From Azohydromonas aeria (GTDB lineage: Bacteria > Pseudomonadota > Gammaproteobacteria > Burkholderiales > Burkholderiaceae_C), in NCBI RefSeq assembly GCF_009760915.1, contig NZ_VIDQ01000005.1, forward strand, positions 96,274 to 160,273: a stretch of DNA of 64,000 bases, written 5' to 3'. The translations under genes were made by a program, and so were the position numbers. Positions 6,946-15,835 of the stretch are shown here, piece by piece (the first letter of the stretch is position 1; the number at the start of each line of letters is the position of its first letter). The notes beneath the pieces were generated by a model that worked only from the letters and a program-made list of their open reading frames with translations, was not told the DNA's origin and did not search any database.

Positions 6946-9105
6946 TCAGCGGCCGGTGGGCGTCATGCTCGGCGCAGCCGAGGCGGCCTGCGCGGGGCGC
7001 GGATACACGCTCCACACCGGGTTGTCGTTGAAGCTTTTGACCAGCGTCGGGTAGGTCGAGGACGACGCCATCCGCTGCCAGGCCAGCGCGGCCCCTTCGG
7101 CACCCTGCTCGACCGCATACGTTAGCGCCGGCGTGAGCGTGCCCCAGTAAGCCGTGGCGATGCCGGGGTAACCCACCATCATCGCGCCGCCCATCTCGCC
7201 CGACATGGGAATGTTCATCGCGCGCGCCACCTCGCCCCAGGACTGGTACCACGGCCCGGTGCCGCCGACCCAGTCGGCCTTGAGCGAAGGCGCGTAGTTG
7301 ACGGTGTACTGCGCGGCGTAGGGCCAGGCGAACTCGTTGGCGCCGCTGCCGCCCAGGCGGCCGACGACGGAGCGGAACTTCCAGCGGTTGAACTCTTCGA
7401 GCTTGGGCTGCAGTGCTGCGTCGTAGACCTGCAGGTCGCGCAGGTAGCCGAAGGCGGCGGTGACGAAGTCCTCCATCCAGATCGCGCTGGTCCACGGGTC
7501 GCTAGTGGTGTAGCTGCTGTAGGGCCGCACCAGGCCCAGCGGGTTGGCCGGCTTGACGATGTACGTGGTGTGGTACTCCTCGATGTTGGCGTTGATGCTG
7601 GCCACGAACTCGTTGCGCAGCCCATCGCCGTCGGGAGTGATGGTGGCGGCCTGCGCCAGGGAGCGCAGCGCCCAGCCCGCGCCGCGCGTGGTCAGCGCGC
7701 CGGTCCAGGGCTGCAGGATGCCCTTGCTACCTTGCCGGATGTTGTCGGCCTGCTTAAGGTAGTTAGCCGTGGCAACGAACTGGTTCTCTTCCAGGAAGTA
7801 GTTCCAGCCGCTGACCAGGTAGGCCATGTAGCCCATCGAGGGATGGTGCGACGCGGCATAGCGTGGCGGGACGGCGCCCGAGGTGGCCGGCGTGTATTGC
7901 GACTTGGACGAGCCGCCACTGTCGGAGACGCCGGAGCCGGCGCGCATGGCCAGGTACGGGTACTTCGAGAACGCCAGCGGGCGCTGTGTCGTCTCGTCGC
8001 GGTAGTGGATGCCGTAGCGGCCGGCGGCATAGGCGCTGATGATCATGCCGCGCCAGGCGCGCACGTCGCCGCCGGTGGTGAGGTAGGCCGTGTCCCACTC
8101 CGGCAGCAGGCCGATGGTGGGGTGGTAGCCGGGCTGGCCCATTTCCGGTGGGTAGAAGCCCTGCATCAGCGGCGTGTAGCTCGTGGGCAGGCGGCTGTAG
8201 AGCGAGCTGGTGGCGGCCGGCACAGCGCTGTAGCCGGGCACCAAGCGCGTGGACGAGAAGTAGGCCGCGTCATGGCGGGGCGCGACCTGCGGGTCGGTGC
8301 CGAGCCAGTGGGTCAGCGTGGTGCCGCTGGCCAGCACCGCGCGCTGGTGGTTGAGCAGCGTCAGCGGCTGCGAGAAACGCTGGCGGCCGCCGAGCGTGAA
8401 GACGGCGGTGCCGGCCTTGCTGGTGGGCCCGGCCACGTTGAGGTAGCCGTTCTCGATCCACGGCAGCACCTCGACCTGGCCGCCCTTGTACGCGCGCACC
8501 TCCAGCCAGGCCACGAGGTGCGGATCGGCGCCGATGGGCTTGCGGTAGGTCCAGGCGCTCATCTGCGGGCCCGACACCACCTGCTGCACGGGCCGGTCCC
8601 AGTCGCCGGCGGACCAGTTTACGGTGCCGAAGGAGGCGAACTGCACGCTGGCCGTGGGATTAGCCGCCTTGAGGTTGGCCAGGCTGATGGGCGCAACCAC
8701 GGTCGCGGGCGCGGGCGCCACGCCCAAGCCGATGCTGCGGTAGCTGCCCGCGGTCAGGCTGGTGCGCCCGGAGACGAGCGCGAACTTGGCACTGCCGTCG
8801 GGCCAGCGGTTCTTGACCACGAACTGCAGTTCCGGCACGTCGGCCGCCACGAGCACCGACCCTGCGGGCACCTGGCCCTGGCGCAGCGGCTGGCCGGCGG
8901 TGAAAGGCACCAGCGAGCCGCCGACGGCGCTGTTCACGCCCAGCGTGAACAGTGGCGTCGCGGTGGTGGCCAGGGCGGTGGCCTGCTCCCTCGTCGTGAT
9001 GGCGTTGGCCAGTTCGCCACCGCCGCCGCAGCCAGCTAGCAGCGTCGATGCGGCCAGGAGCGCCAGGGTGCCCGACGCATTGAATTGTCGATTCGAACTC
9101 ATCAT
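6946..9105 (-). CDS. Large secreted lipoprotein of unknown function, possibly carbohydrate-active
   Basis: This 719-residue protein has a lipoprotein signal: a hydrophobic stretch ending LLAGC, then a glycine-rich GGGG tether. I do not recognise it with confidence. The N-terminal half is beta-rich and contains PFTAGQPLRQGQVPAG and KNRWPDGSAKFAL, a pattern I associate with the N-terminal domain of exo-rhamnogalacturonan-lyase-like (PL26-type) proteins. The second half (about residues 330-690) is rich in Trp, Tyr and His and looks like an alpha/alpha-barrel. No PEP-CTERM tail is present. It sits between the flippase and the O-antigen-ligase pair, so a role in cutting or modifying the exported polysaccharide is plausible but unproved. 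The start is ATG 9105 or the adjacent ATG 9102. Confidence 0.72.
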   Translation of the reverse strand: MMSSNRQFNASGTLALLAASTLLAGCGGGGELANAITTREQATALATTATPLFTLGVNSAVGGSLVPFTAGQPLRQGQVPAGSVLVAADVPELQFVVKNRWPDGSAKFALVSGRTSLTAGSYRSIGLGVAPAPATVVAPISLANLKAANPTASVQFASFGTVNWSAGDWDRPVQQVVSGPQMSAWTYRKPIGADPHLVAWLEVRAYKGGQVEVLPWIENGYLNVAGPTSKAGTAVFTLGGRQRFSQPLTLLNHQRAVLASGTTLTHWLGTDPQVAPRHDAAYFSSTRLVPGYSAVPAATSSLYSRLPTSYTPLMQGFYPPEMGQPGYHPTIGLLPEWDTAYLTTGGDVRAWRGMIISAYAAGRYGIHYRDETTQRPLAFSKYPYLAMRAGSGVSDSGGSSKSQYTPATSGAVPPRYAASHHPSMGYMAYLVSGWNYFLEENQFVATANYLKQADNIRQGSKGILQPWTGALTTRGAGWALRSLAQAATITPDGDGLRNEFVASINANIEEYHTTYIVKPANPLGLVRPYSSYTTSDPWTSAIWMEDFVTAAFGYLRDLQVYDAALQPKLEEFNRWKFRSVVGRLGGSGANEFAWPYAAQYTVNYAPSLKADWVGGTGPWYQSWGEVARAMNIPMSGEMGGAMMVGYPGIATAYWGTLTPALTYAVEQGAEGAALAWQRMASSSTYPTLVKSFNDNPVWSVYPRPAQAASAAPSMTPTGR

Positions 9106-9413
9106 GTCTCGCAGGTGGGGCCCGCGGCCTTGCAGGCCGCCGCCGTGGCGGCGGCGCCCAAGGCGTCACGGAAAATGGTTGCCAAGCTAACCGCAGACAT
9201 GTGCCGTATCGCGCGCCGGTGAAGCGGCTGCTGCACCGGCGAGGCATGCCTGTTGGCCATGCCCCCTGTTCGGCCCGGAGCCGGACCCTATTGACGGACG
9301 GCTCTGTAAATCATTGTTGCGATCCGTAATACGGGTGCCGGTGGACCGAAGGGTCCTTCAGCGCAGTAGCAGCCGGAGTATTCCCGGCACAGGCGGCGCA
9401 CGAAGGCCAGTCC
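9106..9413. other. Spacer upstream of the lipoprotein gene
   Basis: No gene is seen in these 308 bases. GC-rich dyads near the lipoprotein start (GCGGCCTTGCAGGCCGC at about 9123-9139, then a CCGCCGCC/GGCGGCGG pair) could structure its mRNA leader. A short GGACC/GGTCC hairpin lies at about 9352-9365 past the acyltransferase stop, without a T-run. Confidence 0.5.
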
Positions 9414-10463
9414 TTACATGCTCGCCCGTGCAGGCACCCGGCCCGCCCGGGGCCCGGCCAAGTCGGCCCAGCTACGCGGAAAGGCGAACCGCCTGACGGT
9501 GTCGTGGTCCATTGCCAGCCTGGCCAGCACAAGGGACGCCCCGACCGTGCAGGCCAGCGACATGGCGAATTTCACGCTCACGGGCCAGCCTGGGTTCAAC
9601 CAGACCAGCAGACGGTAGCAGCCGAATCCGATGAAGCCGTGCAGGATATAAACCTGCATGCTGTATTTCCCGCACGTTTCGACGAACCGGCCCAAGGGCA
9701 GCCGGGCCAGCTGCATCATCAACAATGTGCCCGAAACGGCTTCCATGTCATTCAAGGCCAACGCCCAGAGATCCCTGTAGTCCGCGACCAGCGAAAAACC
9801 GACCTCTTGGTACAGGCCCTGCTGCATCTGACCGTACTTAGCCACGGCAAAAGCAATTGAAGCCAGCAAGAGTGCAGGCCAAATCTGCAAGCGCTCGAAA
9901 AATCCTTTTTGCAGCAGCGCAATCAGGGCGGCCAGCGGTATCACATAGAGGGCGGGCAACAAGCCCAAGGGCAGATAATGTTGCACATCGGCGGCGACGG
10001 TGCCGATGAAGAAATGGCTCGCCACGATGGCGCACAGCAGCACGATCGCCACCGGCCGCCGGCATGATGCCAGCAGGCCCAGTATCAGCGTCAGTGAAAA
10101 CATCGACGGCAGGAACCACAAAAGCGCCATGTGCGTCGTTTGCTTCAGAACTTCGCTATTGCCACTGTACAAGGCAGCCAGCAGTCGCCTCGCGCTTTCG
10201 TATAGACCCGTCGGTGCTCCCATTGCTACGACGGCACCCAATGCCAGCGTCAAAAGGAAAAAGGGGTAATAAAGACGGAAGAAATTACCAAGCACATAGC
10301 TTCGCGACAGCCTCGGCAACTCCCGCAGGAAAGGCAGCGTCATGAAGCCCACGACATGGAATGAAAATCCCAGGAGAAATCCTGAAAACAAGGAGCGCGA
10401 AAAATCATTGTGGTCAATGACGACCCCGATGATCAGCAGGCCCTTCAGGATGTTCTGATTCAT
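9414..10463 (-). CDS. Acyltransferase-3 family membrane protein
   Basis: This 349-residue protein has about ten hydrophobic segments and the layout of the acyltransferase-3 (OafA/EPS O-acetyltransferase) family. The usual N-terminal motif is represented by IGVVIDHNDF near residues 12-21, with FHVVGFMTLPF following. Such proteins move acetyl or succinyl groups onto sugars across the inner membrane. Its start overlaps the stop of the ligase gene by four bases (10460-10463), so the two are translationally coupled. Base composition is clearly more AT-rich than the surrounding locus, apart from the last codons. The acyl donor and target sugar are unknown. Confidence 0.78.
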   Translation of the reverse strand: MNQNILKGLLIIGVVIDHNDFSRSLFSGFLLGFSFHVVGFMTLPFLRELPRLSRSYVLGNFFRLYYPFFLLTLALGAVVAMGAPTGLYESARRLLAALYSGNSEVLKQTTHMALLWFLPSMFSLTLILGLLASCRRPVAIVLLCAIVASHFFIGTVAADVQHYLPLGLLPALYVIPLAALIALLQKGFFERLQIWPALLLASIAFAVAKYGQMQQGLYQEVGFSLVADYRDLWALALNDMEAVSGTLLMMQLARLPLGRFVETCGKYSMQVYILHGFIGFGCYRLLVWLNPGWPVSVKFAMSLACTVGASLVLARLAMDHDTVRRFAFPRSWADLAGPRAGRVPARASM

Positions 10464-11773
10464 GCCCGATTCCGCACGTTGAGTTCATTACGCAGGAAAG
10501 TGCTGCTCAACACCGACACCACCGCAAAAATCGCGAATGTCAAGTCAAAATACGCAAAGCTCAATGCCGCACCACCCAGACAAAAACTGGCCAGGCTCAG
10601 TTGCAACGTCACCGCGACATCGGCCATCCATTCCGGCGCCTTGATCTTCCTGCTTACCTTGGCGACACGCCGAAGCTTCGAGAAGCAGATCAACAGCATC
10701 GAGAGGTAAGTCATCAGCCCCACGATGCCGTGTTCGCCCAGCAACTGGAAATACAGACTATGAGCGGCACGCCCACCCCGAGGGTCCGGCGTTTCCTCTC
10801 CGGTATAAAACCACGGAAACTCATGGAACCGCTCCGCTAGCAAGAACCAGTTGGGCGAATATTCCACAGACTTGAATCCGCCACCCAGGATCGGCCGCTC
10901 GGTGAACATGATGAAGTTCATTTTCCAGGCCACCACCCGACCCATAAACGAGGCATCCTTGTCGGCGCTTTGAATGGTATTCATACGATTGAACCACTCA
11001 TCCGAGAGAAGCTGCATTGCCACCAGCATGAGCGAGCCGACCAGTGCCAGGATCAGCATTTTGTGTCGGCTCTTCAGGAACAGATAGCCTCCAAGAAAGA
11101 GCAGAGAAATCAATCCACCTCTGGAATTGGTGCCCAGCACCGACAGCACCAGAAGCCCCATCACACCCAGCAGCCCCAGACTAATAATTATAGATCTCGC
11201 CGCATACTCGCCGCGCAAATATAGACACAAGGGAATCGTCATGACAAACGCAACTGACAATTCGTTGCGGTCGCCCAGTACGTGGCCGTGCAATCCCGCA
11301 ATGGCATGACCACCTCCACTGGCGACGTACTTTAATCCTTCCACCACGGCAAAGAAACCAACCGAAAGCACTACGCAACCCAAGAGAAAATCGACATGCA
11401 ATTTTTTATCAACAATCAGAATAATAAATAAAAACAAAATAAATGACTTCAACACGCGTGACCATAAGTCCCACATCAGATCCGGATTGCCGATACCAAA
11501 TATTGTGGTAATCGTGGTCCAGAACATGAAAAAGAACATCAGCACCACGATCGCATCAGGGCGAAACTCTTTTTTTGACCTAGTTACCGCATAGCTTGCG
11601 ATCATCAGTAGGCCAAACATAAAGTTCACTCGGATGGCCGCCGCAAAGCCATACATCCAGCCATTGGGGAAAATCAGCGCCGTCCAGAGACACAATCCCA
11701 AACTAATGAATGGCCGCTTCCAACCCGCCAAGAGGAGCAGCGGCAACGCCAGCAAGAAAACAAGATCTCGCAT
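10460..11773 (-). CDS. Wzy/O-antigen-ligase family protein, exosortase A-associated O-glycosylation ligase type
   Basis: This 437-residue protein has ten or more hydrophobic segments and a large periplasmic loop (about residues 255-345) containing FNRMNTIQSADKDASFMGR and GEETPDPRGGRAAHSLYFQ, typical of the O-antigen ligase/polymerase superfamily. It matches what I recall of the 'putative O-glycosylation ligase, exosortase A-associated' family (TIGR03097). It could polymerise the repeat unit or transfer glycan to sorted proteins; sequence alone does not decide. The codons are notably AT-rich, most strongly around 11400-11460, unlike the GC-rich flanking genes. Confidence 0.84.
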   Translation of the reverse strand: MRDLVFLLALPLLLLAGWKRPFISLGLCLWTALIFPNGWMYGFAAAIRVNFMFGLLMIASYAVTRSKKEFRPDAIVVLMFFFMFWTTITTIFGIGNPDLMWDLWSRVLKSFILFLFIILIVDKKLHVDFLLGCVVLSVGFFAVVEGLKYVASGGGHAIAGLHGHVLGDRNELSVAFVMTIPLCLYLRGEYAARSIIISLGLLGVMGLLVLSVLGTNSRGGLISLLFLGGYLFLKSRHKMLILALVGSLMLVAMQLLSDEWFNRMNTIQSADKDASFMGRVVAWKMNFIMFTERPILGGGFKSVEYSPNWFLLAERFHEFPWFYTGEETPDPRGGRAAHSLYFQLLGEHGIVGLMTYLSMLLICFSKLRRVAKVSRKIKAPEWMADVAVTLQLSLASFCLGGAALSFAYFDLTFAIFAVVSVLSSTFLRNELNVRNRA

Positions 11774-12136
11774 GAGCGGCTTTACTTTCGACCAGGTTTT
11801 TGCCGAATGTCAGTATCTTCTTTCAGCGCCCAGCGGCAAAAAAGAACAATAGCGATGAGTTGAAGCAACCACAAAAGGCTTTCCATGATCTAAACAATTT
11901 CCATTCAAAGGTCTTCTTAAAACTGTCTCTCACAGTAAGGCTGGTGTAGATGGCCCGATTTAAGACGGCACGCAAGGACTCAACCTGCGATTCTAGGTTG
12001 CTTCCCCAGAGCGACGGCTGGAGCAGCTCATTGCTTCCGGTAAAGGCGTGAACGATTGCAGCCCCTGCAGGGACACCGCCGCTAGCGTACAAACGGTTGC
12101 CGTGGGCCTGCGGTGTTGCTCTCGTCATGGTCCGCC
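11774..12136. other. Spacer holding a sharp base-composition boundary
   Basis: These 363 bases lie between two minus-strand genes. The part below about 11960 is AT-rich like the ligase gene; the part above about 12040 is GC-rich like the rest of the locus. A 101-codon open frame (listed separately) spans the boundary. No terminal repeats or integrase remnant were seen. Confidence 0.55.
11823..12128 (-). CDS. Possible small hypothetical protein
   Basis: This is a 101-codon frame starting ATG 12128, only eight bases after the stop of the CelD-like gene, with AAGG as a plausible ribosome-binding site. I recognise no family. It has no signal peptide or obvious domain; the C-terminal third is basic and aromatic and ends with SSLLFFFAAGR. 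It crosses a base-composition boundary, so it may be a chance frame or the remnant of a gene disrupted when the AT-rich pair arrived. Confidence 0.2.
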   Translation of the reverse strand: MTRATPQAHGNRLYASGGVPAGAAIVHAFTGSNELLQPSLWGSNLESQVESLRAVLNRAIYTSLTVRDSFKKTFEWKLFRSWKAFCGCFNSSLLFFFAAGR

Positions 12137-13255
12137 TTAATCCTGCCGAGCCGGGCTGCGCCAGCATGGGCGGCGCAGCAGCGGCTTGGCTGCACGCGCC
12201 AGGCCCTCCCGCAATGCCGCCGCGGCGCCCGGCAGCGTGCGCAGGTTGTAGGCCACCAGGCCCCAGCGCTCGCGGCGCTCGCTCATCCAGTCGCGCTTGT
12301 AGGCGTCGTCGCCCATGAGGTAGTCCACCTCGACGACGCGGTCCTGCTCCAGCACGTGGCGCATCAGCTGCGCCGTGAGCACGGTTCCGGGCGCGAAGGC
12401 GGCGAAGGCTTGGTCGTAGGCCAGCTTGTAGATCGAGGCCTTGCCCGCAGCCACCAGCCACAACTGCGCCGCGATGGGGTGGCCGTCGAGCCAGACCAGA
12501 CCCAGGCGCAGCCAGCCCTGGCGTGCGCTGGTGGCGATGAGGCCAGGCATGAACGCCGGATGCGGCTCGGGCTGCTTCCAGCTGGCCGCGTAAACCTGCT
12601 CCCAGGCCGCGATGGCTTCGGGCAGCCGCTGCCCACCGGTCACGATCTCGACGCGCGCGCCGACGCGCTCAAGCTTGCGCTGCGCGCGCCGGATGGTGCT
12701 GCGCAGCGCGCCGGGGCGCTCCGCCAGGTAGCGCTCCCACGGCAGGCCGGCGCACGGCAGGAACCAGTTGCCGAAGCAGTGGAAGGCGAAGGGCATCAGC
12801 CCGCAGCGGCGCAGCGCCCGCGACAGCGCGCCGAACCCAGCCGAGCGCGGGTCCATCGGCTGCAACCGCAACCGGTGCAGTGGCGCGTGCGCGTGCACGA
12901 CGGCGCGGATCAGCGGCACGAAGTCGTCGGCATCCGCCCCGGCGGCGCACAGCGGCGCGTACAGCGCGGTGTAGTAGTTGGCCAGCGACTGCACCCGGCC
13001 CGGCGCCGGCGCGTCGGGCTCGCCGGCGAGCAGCGGCAGCACCGCGCGCACCTCGGAGCCGCGGCGCAGCACGTAGAAACGCGCATGCGCGGCCAGCGTG
13101 GGCAGCGTGTCCAGCAGGTTGCGGTACCAGGCCAGGCTGGACTCGACGGCCTGTGCCTGCGCCTGCACCACGTCGAACAGCGCGCGCACATCGTCCGGGA
13201 ACTCGCCGGGATGGCGCAGGACCTCGATGCGGTACGCGGGCGGTGTCGCGCTCAC
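12137..13255 (-). CDS. GNAT/CelD-like acyltransferase (FemAB-type fold)
   Basis: This 372-residue protein resembles the Acetyltransf_6 (CelD/BioF2-like) group often found in polysaccharide loci. The C-terminal GNAT half has WKQPEPHPAFMP, LVWLDGHPIAAQLWLV, the KASIYKLAYDQ segment and VVEVDYLMGDDAYKRDW, a conserved pattern in this family. It probably transfers an acyl or aminoacyl group to a sugar or lipid-linked intermediate. It starts with GTG at 13255, overlapping the stop of the beta-helix gene as GTGA, so translation is coupled. It is the last gene of the decoration module. Confidence 0.8.
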   Translation of the reverse strand: MSATPPAYRIEVLRHPGEFPDDVRALFDVVQAQAQAVESSLAWYRNLLDTLPTLAAHARFYVLRRGSEVRAVLPLLAGEPDAPAPGRVQSLANYYTALYAPLCAAGADADDFVPLIRAVVHAHAPLHRLRLQPMDPRSAGFGALSRALRRCGLMPFAFHCFGNWFLPCAGLPWERYLAERPGALRSTIRRAQRKLERVGARVEIVTGGQRLPEAIAAWEQVYAASWKQPEPHPAFMPGLIATSARQGWLRLGLVWLDGHPIAAQLWLVAAGKASIYKLAYDQAFAAFAPGTVLTAQLMRHVLEQDRVVEVDYLMGDDAYKRDWMSERRERWGLVAYNLRTLPGAAAALREGLARAAKPLLRRPCWRSPARQD

Positions 13256-14784
13256 TGCAGCGCCGTCCGCGCCGGCGGCGCGCCGTCCGCCTGCGGACAG
13301 GGAAGGCCCCGCGTCACCGCCCCGGGCACCACCCTGCCCGCCTCGCGTGGCAGGCCGCAGAAGTCATCGCCGGGCATCGGCACGGCGCCCGCGGCCACGG
13401 CCCGTGGCGCCACGGACGCGGGCGGCTGCAGGAACAGCGTGTCGGCGCCCTCGTGCAGGCTGCCAACGACGTTGTCCTGCTCGGACAGCCGCCCGCCGGA
13501 GCGCGCGCGGATGCGGCCGTCGAGCACGTTGGCGTGGACATGGGCCTGGGACGGCGCCACGCGCACGTCGATGCCGGCCGTGTTGATGAGCGTGTTGAAG
13601 GCCACGACGGTGCCGGTGGAGCGCAGCACGTCGATGCCGAAGTCGTTGCAGTGCGCGATGACGTTGTTGGCCATCAGGCCGTCGCGGTGCTCCGCGTCGC
13701 AGCGCCTGTCGCGACAGTAAGGCAGCCCCGTGCCGCCGCCACCGAAGGAGATCCCCACGCGGTTGCCGGGGCGCGAGATATCGGTGGGCGTGCAGACCAC
13801 GAGGTTGCGCTCGATGCGGCCGCGCTCGCCTGCGCCCTTCATGAAAATGCCCGTGGAGCCGCGGTTGCCCTGGGTCTTGACGAAGTTGGCGACCACGTTG
13901 TCGGCCACCCTCCAGCCGCTGGCCGCCACGATGTCGATCGGCGCGGCCGGCCGGTACATCTCACGCGCCGTGGTGTTGACGATGGTGTTGAACTGGATGA
14001 GCCCGTCGTCGGGCCACTGCCCGCGAAAGCCGTTGACCTTGACGTGGGCGTTGAAGTCCTCGATGCGGTTGTTGCGCAGCACGGTGGCGCGCGCCGCGCC
14101 CACGACGTGGAAGGCGTGCTCGCAGATGAAGTGGTTGGCGCAGGCACCGCGCAGCGTCAGGTTCTCGAAAACCCAGTACGGGTGATAGACCGTGATGCCC
14201 TCCATGGTCTCGAACTCCAGCGTCACCTCGCCGGGACGCGCGGCTGCCAGCACGATGGGCGCCAGCGCCGTGCCGGCGGTGCGCGTCTGCAGGAGGCGGG
14301 AGATGCGGTAGGTGCCGGGCAGGATCAGCAGCCGCTGGCCGGGCCGGGCCCGGTCCACGGCCGCGGCGATGTCGGCCGCGCTGTGCAGCAGCACCTCGTC
14401 GCCGGCGGCGCCCGCCACGGGCCCGGCTGCCGGCGCGGCAGGCAGCGGCTGGCCGTCCTGGCCATAGCGCAACGGCTCCAGGCCCTGGGGCTGCTGGCCC
14501 TTGCCCAGGCTGGGCAGCCAGGGCGGCACCTCGCGCTCGACCTGGCGCTGCACGGCATGCAGCACCGGCAGCGCCACGGCCTCCAGCCGCGGATGCCCGA
14601 TCAGGCGCTGCTTGGCGTAGCGGATGAACTCGCCCGGCGTGCGCTGCAGCAGCGCCTGCACCATCTCCAGCGGATCGTGCCCCAGCGTGGCCGAGGCCAC
14701 CCCCAGCGCGATGGCGGCCGGCGCCAGCACCAGCAGCGCCAGGGCCGCCAGCCGGCGCCCCCACCTGCGCGGGCGCGGGCTCAT
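13252..14784 (-). CDS. Exported right-handed parallel beta-helix protein (polysaccharide lyase or epimerase-like)
   Basis: This 510-residue protein begins with an N-terminal hydrophobic signal or anchor (residues about 10-32). SAADIAAAVDRARPGQRLLILPGTY (about 135-160) is the usual entry to pectate-lyase-like beta-helices such as chondroitinase B/PL6 and AlgG-type epimerases. Repeated short rungs with Asn ladders follow (VLRNNRIEDFN, LIQFNTIVNT, LMANNVIAHCN, VVAFNTLINT). It is likely to act on the polymer in the periplasm. It overlaps the next gene by GTGA and the SGNH-like gene by ATGA. Whether it cleaves or epimerises is open. Confidence 0.8.
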   Translation of the reverse strand: MSPRPRRWGRRLAALALLVLAPAAIALGVASATLGHDPLEMVQALLQRTPGEFIRYAKQRLIGHPRLEAVALPVLHAVQRQVEREVPPWLPSLGKGQQPQGLEPLRYGQDGQPLPAAPAAGPVAGAAGDEVLLHSAADIAAAVDRARPGQRLLILPGTYRISRLLQTRTAGTALAPIVLAAARPGEVTLEFETMEGITVYHPYWVFENLTLRGACANHFICEHAFHVVGAARATVLRNNRIEDFNAHVKVNGFRGQWPDDGLIQFNTIVNTTAREMYRPAAPIDIVAASGWRVADNVVANFVKTQGNRGSTGIFMKGAGERGRIERNLVVCTPTDISRPGNRVGISFGGGGTGLPYCRDRRCDAEHRDGLMANNVIAHCNDFGIDVLRSTGTVVAFNTLINTAGIDVRVAPSQAHVHANVLDGRIRARSGGRLSEQDNVVGSLHEGADTLFLQPPASVAPRAVAAGAVPMPGDDFCGLPREAGRVVPGAVTRGLPCPQADGAPPARTALQ

Positions 14785-15827
14785 GGCGCGGTGCCCGGCA
14801 GGGCCTGGGCCGCGGCGTCCATGAGCATGCCGATGCCCAGGGCATTGAAGTGCCGGTCGTAGGGTCCGACCTCCAGCGACAGCGCCGACTGCGCGTGGTG
14901 CCGCTGCTGCAGCGGCTCGGCATCGACGATGCGCGCGCCGGCCTGGCGCGCCAGCGCGATGAAGCGCGCCCGCTCGGGGTCGTCGAAGGCTTGGTCACGC
15001 GCGGCGCGCGAGCGGTTGCGGTCCACCACGATCACGAGTTGGCCCTTGACGTACGGTGCGACCCGGTCGAAGAAGGCCGCGGCCACCGCATTCACCAGGG
15101 CCAGGTTGGGCGCTGCGACGGGCTGCACGCTCGGGGCCCGGGCGGCCGCGTGCCCGGGCGGGCGCGACGAGGCCAGGGCCAGGCGCCACAGGCGCTCGGG
15201 CGAGACCTTGAGCTGGCTCACCAGGTACTGCGCCAGTGCCGAGCGCCGCAGCCACTGCTTGATGTTCGAGGGCGGGGCCGCCAGCTCGGTACGGGGCTGC
15301 AGCGTCACCGGGTCCAGGCAGCGCGCATGCACCTGTCCCGAGCCGCACAGCGCCTGGCGCAGGTCGCCGCTTTCCATGACGACGACGAAGTCGCGCACGC
15401 CCCAGCGCTCGCTGGCCAGCCGGATGCGCTCGGCATAGTCGAGCAGCGCCGTGCCCGGGCTGCCCATGGCGTAGACGGGGCGCGAGCCGCCCAGCGCGCG
15501 CTCGAGCTGCGCCTGCGGGCGCTGCGGCGCGGGCAGCATGCTCGACTCGACGTAGCTGTCGCCCACCAGCGCCACCGCGGCCGGGTCGGGATGGAAGTCG
15601 CGCTCGGCCGCGAATCCGGCGTTGTTGCTGCGCAGCGTCTGCGCGTTGCGTAGGTCCCAGCCCGTGGCGGCGACCCACTCGTGCCCGGGTGGGTTCGTCA
15701 TCACCAGCGGGTCGATGTAGTAGCCCGTCTGGGTCGAGGTGGACACCGGCAGCGCGCGCAGCGCCAGCTCGCACACCAGCAGGAAACCCAGCGCGCCCAG
15801 CAGCGCGAGGCCAACACGTCGTGCCAT
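14781..15827 (-). CDS. SGNH/AlgJ-like O-acetylation protein
   Basis: This 348-residue protein has an N-terminal membrane anchor (residues about 5-25). The block I GDSYVES motif near residues 87-93 supplies the SGNH serine. A late FNALGIGMLMDA segment, preceded by DRH, may supply the Asp/His pair. It lies eight bases after an MBOAT gene and overlaps the beta-helix gene by ATGA. By analogy with AlgI/AlgJ/AlgX and PatA/PatB pairs, it should finish acetyl transfer from the MBOAT protein to the polysaccharide in the periplasm. The start chosen is ATG 15827 (MARRVGLALLG); a longer open frame continues upstream into the MBOAT gene but is not coding. Confidence 0.8.
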   Translation of the reverse strand: MARRVGLALLGALGFLLVCELALRALPVSTSTQTGYYIDPLVMTNPPGHEWVAATGWDLRNAQTLRSNNAGFAAERDFHPDPAAVALVGDSYVESSMLPAPQRPQAQLERALGGSRPVYAMGSPGTALLDYAERIRLASERWGVRDFVVVMESGDLRQALCGSGQVHARCLDPVTLQPRTELAAPPSNIKQWLRRSALAQYLVSQLKVSPERLWRLALASSRPPGHAAARAPSVQPVAAPNLALVNAVAAAFFDRVAPYVKGQLVIVVDRNRSRAARDQAFDDPERARFIALARQAGARIVDAEPLQQRHHAQSALSLEVGPYDRHFNALGIGMLMDAAAQALPGTAP

Positions 15828-15835
15828 GGGTCGGC

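Noticed and set aside
6946..9105. PEP-CTERM sorting tail on the large lipoprotein
   Set aside because: The C-terminus (AASAAPSMTPTGR) has no hydrophobic helix or basic cluster.
9351..9366. Terminator after the acyltransferase gene
   Set aside because: The stem is only five base pairs and no T-run follows on the minus strand.
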